Assembly: GCA_032173965.1 (NCBI GenBank)
Contig: CM063294.1
Coordinates: forward strand, 7,486,452 to 7,550,451
From: Sitta carolinensis
Taxonomy: Eukaryota; Chordata; Aves; Passeriformes; Sittidae
Reading direction: 5' to 3'
Length of the DNA stretch: 64,000 nucleotides
Below the pieces are notes generated by a model, which worked only from the letters and a program-made list of their open reading frames with translations, made no database searches and was not told where the DNA came from. Shown here piece after piece: positions 23,701 to 33,326 of this stretch (position 1 is the stretch's first letter; each line of letters starts with the position of its first letter). The translations under genes were made by a program, and so were the position numbers.

Positions 23701-25660
23701 CAGTGAACAGCAGGAATAGCTTCAAACCAGACCAGCAGTTTGTGGAGCTGGTGAAAAGGCCATTGTCCCACACAGCCCACTTCTGCTTGGCAGCCCTGAA
23801 ATTCTGATGTGTAACTTGGGGGAGGAAGTTAGTTTGCAATTCATATAACTGCAAAGGATGCTTCTGCTGATTCCTGAGGAGGCTGGGACCTGTCCTGAGG
23901 TCCAGAGGGAGCCATTCCTGCAGGGCTTTTGCTTGGGCTCTAAACTGAGCCCAAGTATTTCAAACACAAGGCAGTGAGAGAGCATAGGAAATGCATTTTA
24001 TCCCCTCAGTCTCAGCTGATTCTGGAGCATTTCAAGGACAGCAGCTGGACTCAGAGGCAGGAACACAGAGGCCCCATGTCTCTTGTATCTGCTGGGACAC
24101 TGGCTCCACAGAATTTGTGGCAGAGGGAGGAATCCCCGAATTATTGAAATTGGAAAAGACCTCCAAGGTCATCGAGTTCAACCTGTGCCCAATCCCCACC
24201 TTGTGCCCCAGCCCAGAGCACTGAGTGCCACGACTGCTCCGACAGGTTACAGGGACTCCACCACCTCCCTGGGCAGCCCCTGGCAATGTTTAACAACCTC
24301 CTGTTGTCCCTGAAAATCAGCCTGCTGATTTGTTTGGGTAGAATGGAGTCAGTTCTCATGGATTGTAAGATAAACAAGGATCATGTTTGCATTCCTCTGT
24401 GCAAAGAGATCACCTGATGGACTTCTCAAGTGAGCAGTGGGATGGAGAGGTGGGAACTGTCCAGAAACTGAGAGATACGAGGTCAACAATAAAGGAGAGA
24501 GTTGTTTTCTTCTCCTCTGCCTGCACACCTGCTGTGTGTGTTGCTGTGTGTCACAGTAACACCCTCCCAGTGAAGAAATTCCTGCCGATTTCCAACCCGA
24601 CCCTCCCCGGCACAGCCTGCGCCCCCCATCCTCTCTCTGCGGAGCACAGCCTGCCACAGCGCCCCAGGGAACGGCCTCGAGAGGGAAAACTCCCTTCCCC
24701 ACCCAAAGCCGGGCAGCAGCGGCATTGCCGGCGCTCCGTGGAGTCGGGGATTTTCTAATCCCGGCAGGAATTCTCCTCAATCCCAGCCCGAGGGGCCGCG
24801 CTTATCCCGGCCAGCCACGAACACCTTCCTGCGCTCTCCTCCCTCCGCTGAGCTGGCAGCACACAGGAGGGAATGAAAAGCAAAATTCCAGCACGACAAA
24901 GGGCTGGGGTGGAGAGGAGCTGCCCTGCCACCCATCCCCATTCCCGGTGTAAGCTCCACCGCCCCTCCCGCGGCTTTCCCCCTTCCCCGCGGCCAGGGCA
25001 GGGGGCCACGGGGTGGGAACGGCTCCTCACCAGCTTTCTGCCGTGCCCCTCCTTCATGGTGGTGACCTCGTGGCCCTTGTGGGCCCTGGAGATGGAGCAG
25101 AGCACGCAGATGCACTTCTCCTCGCTCAGGCAGTAGCATTCCAGCAGCTTGCCGTGATCCCGGCACCTCCTCTGCTCCGCCTCGCCCGCTCCCACCTCCA
25201 CCAGGATGTGCTCCTGATGGAAACCCTTGGCGTTGTGCTTGCTCAGGTGGGCTTGGCACAGGGAGGCCTCGCACACCAGGCAGGTTTTCACGGCCGGCCG
25301 GGGTCCGTCCAGGCACTGCTCACAGGGAACGGCGGCCGGCTTCTCCCGCTGGGCACCCTCCTCCTGCGGGAGGCTTTCTCCCCGAGCCTGCTGCCCTCCG
25401 TAAGCGTGGGCCAAAAACGCCTCCACGATGCTGCCCAGCTTGAAGTTCTTGTGCGGCTGCACGGCGGGCCCCAGGCTGGCCCTGCAGGTGGGGCAGGCGG
25501 CGAGCTGCTGGGAATCCAGCATCGCCTCCAGGCACCGCCGGCAGAAGTTGTGGCCGCAGCGCAGCGACATCGGCTCCTGGTACAGGCCCAGGCAGACGGG
25601 GCAGGTGAGCTCTGCCTCCAGACTGCCAGCCCCCGCACCTCCCACCCGAGCTTCTGCCAT
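20751..25660 (-). CDS. TRIM-A: RING / B-box1 / B-box2 / coiled-coil TRIM-family E3 ligase without B30.2
   Basis: Predicted exons: 25660-25031 (210 codons), 23681-23586 (96 bp), 23036-22803 (234 bp), 22681-22659 (23 bp), 21841-21713 (129 bp), 21532-21396 (137 bp) and a tentative terminal exon 20968-20751. The 96/234/23 series is the classic TRIM exon ladder, and all phases join. Exon 1 encodes a C3HC4 RING (CPVC...CGHNFCRRC...CPTC), B-box 1 (CEQC...CLVC...CQAH) and B-box 2 (CRDHGKLLECYC...CVLC...HKGH). Exons 2-3 form the coiled coil. The tail is Ser/Pro-rich and then anonymous, and I see no SPRY motif. Predicted total is about 488 residues. The frame is intact throughout. The family function is ubiquitin transfer, often in innate immunity. 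B-box 1 resembles TRIM25/finTRIM-type proteins, but I cannot assign an ortholog. The last two exons are less certain. Confidence 0.8.
24130..24345 (-). mobile_element. CR1 LINE 3'-end fragment in TRIM-A intron 1
   Basis: The plus strand shows 'attgaaattggaaaagacct', 'ggtcatcgagttcaacctg' and 'gggactccaccacctccctg', the reverse complement of an avian CR1 tail. It is well preserved but 5'-truncated. Confidence 0.88.
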
Positions 25661-25720
25661 GCCGGCAGCGAGCAGAGAGAAAACGAAACTAAAACCAGAG
25701 GCGGGAAGCCAGCCCCGAGG
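25661..25720 (-). promoter_or_regulatory. ISRE just upstream of the TRIM-A start codon
   Basis: The plus strand reads GAAAACGAAACT at 25679-25690, a perfect GAAANNGAAACT interferon-stimulated response element, about 19-30 bp upstream of the TRIM-A ATG at 25660. It lies between the start codon and the polypyrimidine array, in a GC-rich exon 1 context. Interferon induction is inferred from the motif and gene family. Confidence 0.7.
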
Positions 25721-25724
25721 CTTG

Positions 25725-26012
25725 CAAGCCCTTCCCCTCCAAGCTCTTCCCTTCCAACCCCTTCTCCTCCAAGCCCTTCCCTCTCCAAGCCCTTCCTTCC
25801 TCTCCAACCCCCTTCCCCTCCAAGCTCTTCCTTCCCCTCCTAACCCTTCCCCTCCAACCCCTTCCCCTCCAACCCTTTCCCCTCCAACCCCTTCCTCTCC
25901 AACCCTTTCCCTTCCAACCCCTTCCCCTCCAAGCCCTTCCCCTCCAAGCCCTTCCCTTCCCAAACCCTTCCCCTCCAACCCCTTCCTTCCCCTCCAACCC
26001 CTTCCTCTGCCG
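25725..26012. repeat. polypyrimidine array upstream of TRIM-A
   Basis: About 290 bp of CCCTTCCCCTCCAA(C/G)-type units, almost pure pyrimidine on the plus strand and so a G/A-rich purine tract on the gene's sense strand. It starts about 65 bp upstream of the TRIM-A ATG. Confidence 0.95.
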
Positions 26013-27149
26013 AGGCCGGGAAGAGAAATGTTCTCTCTCCCAGCTCCTCCCTTCCCCACGCTGCCGCAGCCACTTCGGGCAGTTTGCTCTCAGCCTCCAG
26101 CCCAGTCTCTCCTCACCTCCCAGGGCAGCTTTGCTTCTGCACTGCATGTGCAGGATGGAAAGAGGCGGCAGAGGCAAAAGTTGCTGCCTTAGATCAAAGA
26201 TCAGCATTGCTGCTGCCTAGTCCCGTAGCAGTTAATGTTGTGCTGTCAACCTTTAGATAAATTGCCACCGCGTTTTGCAAGCTAATAACGTGACTTTAAT
26301 AACGTGAACCCAACAGAGTATTTGATGCAGCTGAGCAAAAACGAGCAACTTAATGATTAACAGAACAAATAAAAGAGGAGCTCTTGCAGGAAAAGGCAGG
26401 GTGCTGTGATATACCCCCTGTCACAGCAGCCCACAATCCAATTTCTGATAATACAATCTTAGCACAGCCTTTGTGCAAGGCTCACAATTCCTAGGCCTGG
26501 AAATACAAAATAACACCTTGTCCCCACATCACTACAGGATCTTCAACACCCTGATGGATGGGATACTTTCAAGGGATGGTTCCTGTCTCTGTAAGCCTGA
26601 AGTCCTTAGCAGGACATCCAGCTTTGATGGACATATGAATAGACAGCGTGTTTCTTCTGCCGTTGATGTCTTCGACCTAAGGAATGCACAGAAGTAGCCG
26701 TGAGGCATTTGCAGGCAGCACTCAAACCAGGCACAAACAATTCCAAGCTTCCAGCAGCTCTCGTTGCTGGTCTCCTCCTCCCAGCAGCTCTGGCCACCCT
26801 GCACATCTGGGATTGCACCGTGCATGTTGGAGTCCTGTCCTGGTTTGGGCTGGGATTCACACCAATCATGAGAATTCATTCCCTTCTCAGCAGCTTTGGG
26901 TTCAGTAGGGAATAATGTTGATAACACACTGATGGTTTGGCTGTTGCTGAGCAGAGCTTAAACCTGAGCCAAGGACCTTTCTGTGCCTCATGCTCTGCCA
27001 GCGAGCTGCTGCACAAAAAGCTGGGAAGGAGCTCTCTGTGCACCAGCTGGGGCTGGTGACCCAAAGTGGCCAAAGGGATATTCCACACCATGGAACACCA
27101 CGCCCTGTATATGAACTGGGGGGAGATGGCCAAAGGAGGCGATTGCTGC
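26013..27149. other. TRIM-A upstream / TRIM-B downstream spacer
   Basis: 1.1 kb between the TRIM-A promoter and the TRIM-B stop codon. No coding exon or transposon recognised. It presumably contains the TRIM-B 3' UTR. Confidence 0.4.
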
Positions 27150-28005
27150 TCAGGAACAGTGGCTGGACATCAGAGAGCAGGTGGTGGGGGAGCAATTGTG
27201 CTGTGCATCGTTAATTTTGGTTGGGTTTTCTCTGTCTTCCCTCCTTTCTATGACTGTCATCATAACGGCCAGAAGTTTTTGTTTGGTTAGAAAAGCTGTA
27301 TGAAAATGAGGGACAGATCCAGGCATGCTTCCTTGGTAGCTTTGTGATGAGAAACCTAAAGAGAAAAAAAGCATTATGACTAACAGATAATTGTGGAGAT
27401 TTGAAGTCTGCCTCTGTCCTGACCCAAGGCTCGCTGGCAGCGAGGGATGAACACCATCCAGAGAGCAGCAGCCAGGGAACCCTAATTTCACCAATTCAGT
27501 CAGACAAGTGTCCCACACACAAGTGCACAGCTCTGGGACTGTAGGCTGAGCTTACAAAGCATCACAAAGGAGTAGAAGTATTTACACAGAAAGAGCAGGT
27601 TATTTATGTCCTAAGTAAACTCCACCCTGCTGCTGCTGCTGCTGGGATGAGTTCTCAACTTCCCCACTGAATCAAAGAGATGCCACATTCTTATTATCTT
27701 CTCTTAATCCTCCCAGAACACTCCTGGAACTTCCAAGCCTCTTTATCCATAGCCTGGTTTAGCAAGGTGCATTCAAGGCATGCCCCAAAGCCCTGAATCC
27801 CAGGACCAGCTCCCTTTGCTGCACACACGTGTGCAAATAAGCAAACAGAGTAAGGAATTAGCATTTGGAGAGGCACTCAATGTACTTGGTGTCATTATAG
27901 TCCTTTCTTAAAGATGTTTTACTGACTTCTCCATCTTGTTTCTTACATAGTGAAATGAGCACTTACTACTACGACTACTAGAAAATGGTCCAGGTCCAAA
28001 ATGAA

Positions 28006-28037
<32 letters not shown>

Positions 28038-31000
28038 GGCGGCTTAAAAGAGCCTTCCATTTTTGAGAGGAATTCCTGGAAAAACTTCAGAATAGCATCT
28101 GTTGTTGGTTTATCCACAGTAATGGTTGGCTTTGGCACCATCACACCGTCCATGCCAGGAAGTGGCTTGCGTTGCCTAAAACACGCAGAAGGAACCACAG
28201 AACCACAGAATCACTGAGGTGGGAAAAGAGCTCCAAGGCCATCGAGTCCAACCTGTGACCAATCCTCTCCTTGTCACCAGCCCAGAGCACCGTGTGCCAC
28301 CTCCAGCCCTGCCTTGGGCACCTTCAGGGATGGCTGACTCCAAACCATATTGGGCAGTCCCTGCTAAGGCCTGACCACCCTTTCCATGGAGAAATTCCTG
28401 CTGGTGTCCACCCTGAGCCTCCCCTGGAAGAGCCTGAGGGTCGTTCCCTCTTGCCATGGCAGCTCTCCCTGGCTGTCCCCTCCTGTAAGGAGCTGTGCAG
28501 AGCCAGCAGGGCCCCCTGAGCCCCCTGTGCTCCAGCCTGAGCCCCTGCCCAACTCCTCAGCCTCTCCTGGTGCCCCAGCCCCTGCCCAGCTCCATTCCCT
28601 GGCTCCTGCCCCTCAGGGTCTCTCTCAGCACGAGGGGCCCAGAGCTGGACACAGCACTGAGCCACAGGCAGTGCCAGCACAGGGACAGTCACCCCTCTGC
28701 TGCTGGCACAGGCCAGGTGCCATCGACCTCCTGCCCACCTGGGCACACCTGGGCTCATGTTCAGCCAACACTCAACAGCATTCCCAGTTTCTTTCCCAGC
28801 AGGCTTTCCAGTGACTGCTCCCCAGCCGGAACTGCATGAGATTGTTGTGACCACAGAGCAGGACATGGCACTTGGCCACACTGAACCTCACCCTGCTGGC
28901 CTTGGCCCGTGGCCCCAGGCTGCCCTGAGCCCTCTGCAGAGCTCCCTGCCCTCCAGCACACCCACACCGGCCCGACTGAGGGCAGCCCGTGACCTTACTG
29001 AGAGCACACTCCAGCCCCTCGTCCACATCATCAACAAAGATATTAAACCTCAGCAAGAGCTTACCTGGCTTTAATTGCTGCAAAAGCCTGTGAAGATATT
29101 TTGAAAGCAGAATTAGCACAGTGTAGGCACAGGCCAGCCCTGGAGCTGTGTGTCTCTGGGAAGGGAGATGCTGATAGGTACCTTGGTGAAAAAAAGTGTG
29201 TCCTTCTGATCTCTGAGAGCCTCCAGCTCCTGAACATCGTGGCTGGCTGAATCCTTCTCCCTCTTGTGATTATTCATCTCTGCCTGAATCCGAGAAAGTG
29301 TTCCTCTTCGTAGCCATTGAGAACTTTCAGGACTTCTCCTTTTTTGTTCTCTAGCTGCTCATACAAGTTCTTGAACAGGCTCTCCAGCCGTTGTCTCCTC
29401 TGGCTCTCCTCAGTCTATAAAGAAAACAATTTCAAAATTGTAAGGGATATTTTCCACGTGAGGTCTCAGAAAAAAAACAAAACAACCTGTCTTTTATCTG
29501 GGATGAGAGGAGTAAATGTTGAAGGGTGGAAAAATAAAAAAGCCACACACCAGCCACTCATCAGGAGGCACAGACTTTAAAGCTTAACTAAGAATGTACC
29601 TCTCAGGCTGATAAGAAAGTTATGCATCATCCTTCCTCAAAGAAGAAACCTCAAATATACATGAGAAACTACCCAGGAACTAAAACAAGCTTCAGAATCC
29701 ATGATCTGAGGAAGGGCAAAAATCTTTACCTCATCATTTACCAGCAAGGTAATATCCCCAAGGTGATATGGGACCCTGAAACAAACCTTTAGTCCTTTCT
29801 CTTGTTTCACCAGGTTTGCTATGGCTTGATCCAGTGCAGCTTCATGTTTTTTCAGTGTTTCCAGAGTTCCAGGAAATGATATCTACAAATAGAACCGGAG
29901 GGAGATCTCAGGATAGGACTGGCATAATGCATAACATCAGCAGTTTTATCAACAGGGGGTTCAGCTAGACTTGCAAACAGTTTGCCCATTGCATGCTCTT
30001 GGGACAAATCAGTAGGTAAAGGTTTACTGGAAGGTTTTATCCCTGAACAAATGCCACAATTACAGGCACAAAAAAGACAATTTGAAACTGAAAATCCATG
30101 TGCACTAGCCTATATAAGGCCATTTCCTCTGCTGGCAACTTTCTTTCTGTGTCATATTATCTTTGCATAAGTGCAGCTGAGGCTCAGCTTCAACTTGGAG
30201 GTGGAGCAAGGACTAAAACCTTGTACAAGCACTAAGTCCCAACAGTTTGGCCAAACCCTTCTCTCAGGAAGGGAAAAAAGCATTTATAACATCTCGTTTT
30301 ATATCTCGAGTGCCAAACCCAGAGAAAATCTGGGACAAAACTAAGAATAAAAACCCAGAATTGCTATTTAGCCCCATCCTGGGTCTGCAGTTCCGAAACT
30401 CAGGAGCTGTGTTATGGGCAGCTCTCTGGGGTTTTCCTGGTGCAATCCATGCCTGCCCCACCGCCCCAGCAGCCCCTTACCTGAGCTTCACGGAAAGCCT
30501 CCTCCAAACTGATGATCCTGTGGTCCTTGTGGGAAGGACGGAGCACAGGATGCAGATGCACTCCCAGTCCTTCTCACAAAAGCACTCCAGCAGTTTGCCG
30601 TGCTTGGGGCATCTCCTCTCAGCCAAAACCTGGGCATCGCAGGGCTCCACCAGCACGTGGTTCTTCTGGCTGTCCTTGCTGTTGTGCTTGCTCAGGTGGG
30701 CTTGGCACAGCGAAGCTTCGCAGCTCAGGCACGTCTTCACTGCGGGCTGCGGCTCCTGGAGGCACGAATCACACAGAAACCCCGAGCCTCCCTCCTTCTC
30801 CTCGCATTGCCCCTCCTGCTTTTCCTCCTCTCGGGGCGCATCCATGAACTTCTGCACGATGTTGCGGAGCTGGAAGTTGGGCTGCAGCTCCACGGCGGGC
30901 GAGTGGCAGAGCGGGCAGCGGGCAGGGCTCTGCAGGCACTGCAGCGCCTGCTTGATGCACTCCCTGCAGAAGCTGTGGCTGCAGCCCAGCGACGTGGGCT

Positions 31001-31072
31001 CCCTGTAAATGTCCAGGCAGATGGGACAGGTCAGCTCTTCCGCAGCCCGGCCACGGCTTCCGAGCGGGCCAT
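27150..31072 (-). CDS. TRIM-B: paralogous RING / B-box1 / B-box2 / coiled-coil gene with three apparent frameshifts
   Basis: Predicted exons: 31072-30481, 29882-29787 (96 bp), 29414-29182 (233 bp, expected 234), 29087-29065 (23 bp), 28175-27967 (209 bp) and terminal 27355-27150. All GT/AG sites are present and phases agree once missing bases are allowed for. It encodes a RING (CPIC...CSHSFCREC...CPLC), B-box 1 (CDSC...CLSC...CQAH), B-box 2 ([12 protein letters not shown]...CILC, then the HKxH ligands in a shifted frame), a coiled coil and a tail of a proline run followed by serines. Exon ladder and B-box identity make it a tandem paralog of TRIM-A. One base is missing just after codon 12 (about 31036-31042), one near 30525-30532 in B-box 2 and one near 29293-29300 in the coiled coil. 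Either a young pseudogene or, more likely given the same error type in neighbouring genes, assembly indels. Confidence 0.78.
28000..28045 (-). repeat. coding trinucleotide repeat (Pro/Ser run) in TRIM-B
   Basis: Plus-strand ATGATG and GTGGTG repeats near 28008-28042 encode, on the sense strand, seven prolines followed by five serines in the exon after the 23-bp exon. Such slippage-prone coding repeats often vary in length. Confidence 0.85.
28188..29057 (-). mobile_element. long CR1 LINE fragment filling TRIM-B intron 4
   Basis: The 3' end, with GATTCTGTG/GTTCTGTG octamer-type tail, lies at about 28188-28220. The body then continues through 'catcgagtccaacctgtgac', 'caccctttccatggagaaat' and 'caacaaagatattaaacctc'. 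It occupies nearly all of the 888-bp intron between the exons at 29065 and 28175. Confidence 0.85.
30481..31072 (-). CDS. TRIM-B exon 1 (RING and B-boxes)
   Basis: Start ATG at 31072-31070 in a GCC-rich context; donor CAG|GTAAGG at 30481/30480. Length is 592 bp, and the homologous layout needs 594 (198 codons), so two bases are missing. After the first 12 codons the frame hits a TGA, while the next frame reads straight into ELTCPIC. Near the exon end a second shift hides the B-box 2 histidines and restores the phase-0 donor shared with TRIM-A. Confidence 0.8.
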
Positions 31073-31109
31073 GGCGCGGCAGCTGCGGGGCAGGGCTGAG
31101 AGGGAGGGC

Positions 31110-31160
31110 TTGGCTGGGAAACGGAACAAAACTGCGGCAGTGACGAGAAAGAAACTTTGT
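31110..31160 (-). promoter_or_regulatory. IRF/ISRE-like motifs upstream of TRIM-B
   Basis: GAAACGGAAC at 31118-31127 is a one-mismatch ISRE half-pair, and GAGAAAGAAACT at 31145-31156 has two GAAA boxes without the usual 2-nt spacer. They lie 45-85 bp upstream of the TRIM-B ATG, the same relative place as the perfect ISRE of TRIM-A. This is weaker than the TRIM-A site. Confidence 0.4.
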
Positions 31161-31194
31161 CCCGTGGGCGAAAAGCGGCTGCCTCCTCCCCCTT

Positions 31195-31868
31195 GACAGG
31201 GAGGGTCATCCCTCCCTTTTGTCCCTCCCACCCTTGCCTCCTCCCTTCCTTTCCCTCCCTCCCTCCCTCTCCCTCCCTCCTTCCTTCCCTTCCCTTCCCT
31301 TCCCTTCCCTTCCTCCCTTCCCTTCCCTTCCCTTCCTTCTCCTTCCCTTCCCTCCCCTTCCCTTCCCTTCCCTTCCCTTCCCTTCCCTTCCCTTCCCTTC
31401 CCTTCCCTTCCCTTCCCTTCCCTTCCCTTCCCTTCCCTTCCCTTCCCTTCCCAACTTCCCAACTTCCAACCTTCCCTCAAACCTTCCCTTCCCAAACCTC
31501 TCCCAAACCTTCCTTCCTTCACCTTCCCAACTTCCCAAACCTTCCTCCAAACTTCCCTTCCCAAACCTTCCCAAACCTTCCCAAAACCTTCCCAAACCTT
31601 CCCTTCCCTAAACCTTCCCAAACTCCTTCCCAAACCTTCCCAAACCTTCCCAAACTCCAATTCACTTCCCAAACCTTCCCAAACCTTCCCAACCTTCCCA
31701 AACCTTCCCAAACCTTCCCAACTTCTCCAAACCTTCCCAAACCTTCCCTTCCCAAACCTTCCAACCTTCCCTTCCCAAACCTTCCCTTCCCAAACCTTCC
31801 CAAACCTTCCCAAACCTTCCCTTCCCAAACCTTCCTCTTCCCAAACCTTCCACAACAACCTTCACAAT
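31195..31868. repeat. polypyrimidine array upstream of TRIM-B: (CCCTT)n then CCCAAACCTT
   Basis: About 670 bp. A near-perfect CCCTT pentamer block (31285-31450) is followed by CCCAAACCTT-type decamers. The sense strand of TRIM-B is correspondingly GGGAA-rich. It begins about 120 bp upstream of the TRIM-B ATG. Confidence 0.97.
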
Positions 31869-32845
31869 ACCTTCCCTCCCCTCTCTGCAGTTTCCTGCCC
31901 CTCGGCAGCGGCCGCGGTGTTGAGAAAAAAAAAAAAAAAATGTTGTTAACAAGTCGCAGGAGAAAAAAAAAAAAGGTAACAAGTCGTGTTTAAGTCTTGG
32001 GAACGCCTTTCGTTTTACCCGGCAGGGCTTTGTCCCGTGTGCCAGTGGTTATCAGCCTGAGCAGCTCTGATAAGAAGGAATATCCTGGCCAGGTTGCAGC
32101 AATGGGATGCGTTCAAAGAGAAACTTTGAACCTCCAAAGCTTCTGGAGGCCTGTGACCCAAAGAAAGAGGAATTGGAGGAATGGGTTGATCCCCAAACGA
32201 CCACCCGAGACCCTCAGAAGAATCCTACTCCAATGAAAATAAACTCTGAGAAGTGACTTAAATATGCAGAAAATTCAGGGAGTGTTTAGCACCTTGGTAG
32301 GACTTTGGGGAAAATAATATGTAAAAGTTTTATAGATTTAAGCTGGTCAATTAGCAAAGTGTGTAATAGGGAGCTATGCCCCACGTGCCTGGGTCTGAAA
32401 TAAGGCAATGCCACTTTCTAATATTGAAATTAGAGTGCTAGAGAGTTTAATTCCCCATTTCAGTGACAAGAGGACCAACTCCATGCAGCAGCTCGAGGCT
32501 GAGTGCTTGGACACTTCAAGGTGAACATGGCAGAAGGTCCAGCCCTGCTTTGATGGGTCAGGAAAGGAGGCAGGAAGGAAATCTGGGAAAAATCCTTGTG
32601 GGCAGGGAGGCTGGGACCAGCAGCCAGAGAGCAAAGGAACCAAACCTGTTCCCCTCTGCAAAGACACCTGAATGGAGCTGGACACCAACCTGGCACTGCT
32701 AAACAGTGAGTGTGCAAATGCTTGGGTTCCCTGAAGTGCAGCCTCACACACCTTGTGTGGCACAAAGCTGAGATCCCTCCTGTGCCAGCAGAGCCCAGGG
32801 CAGCACTTGGTGCCAGATGCTGTGGGAACCAGGACATCCCTCTCA
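31869..32845. other. intergenic, no gene seen
   Basis: Contains A-rich runs at 31925-31940 and 31963-31974, each next to a 'taacaagtcg' copy, then unique AT-rich sequence. No coding exon recognised. Confidence 0.45.
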
Positions 32846-33326
32846 CTGTCCTGGGAAGATTTATAAGTCACAAGAATTTAGATAGAATGATAATTAGTAT
32901 GTCACAGGGTGAAAAAGTATAGTTTCGGAATTTTAGAATGTGAGATGAGGGGACACAGATGGAGGCAATGGGGAGTGTCCCTGAGCTGCTTCTTCATCCT
33001 CTTGTTCTCCATCTTCTGTGGTGGTGTGGCACATTTGGGTTGGTTTAGAACAAAAGTACACTGTACAACAGAGTGGATAGATATTGGAGAATTGTTATAA
33101 ATAAAGCATACATAATTTTCAGTATAAAAGATAGTGCTGTCCCAAAGGCAGAGAGAGAACACCACAGCCTGGAGAGAGAGCACAGCCTGGCCTGCAGAGA
33201 AGACCGTGGCAGGCCAGGGAACAAATGTAAGATAAGCAAAGAATAAACAAATTCCTGAACATGAGAAAACAGATGACTCGAGCTCTTCTTCAGACACAGG
33301 GCTGGGAGAAAACAGAAACCTACCAG
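32846..33326 (+). mobile_element. solo LTR-like element, passerine ERV type
   Basis: About 480 bp with the layout of a passerine endogenous-retrovirus LTR: it starts TGTCCTGGGAAGATTTATAA and has a TATAAAAG box near 33124 and AATAAA at about 33242. It ends in 'aaacctacca' near 33324. No internal retroviral reading frames flank it. The target-site duplication is not obvious. Confidence 0.65.

Noticed and set aside
24755..26059. 434-codon minus-strand open frame starting inside the purine array
   Set aside because: The part upstream of the ATG at 25660 is repeat translation (GREGLGGEG); the RING begins only after that ATG, and the 3' part reads past the splice donor at 25030.
29982..30240. TATA-like 'cctatataagg' near 30108 as a promoter or LTR
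   Set aside because: It lies in TRIM-B intron 1 with no poly(A) signal or other LTR landmarks in order.
1545..33326. Intact endogenous retrovirus associated with either LTR-like element
   Set aside because: No gag, pol or env reading frames flank either element; both appear to be solo LTRs.
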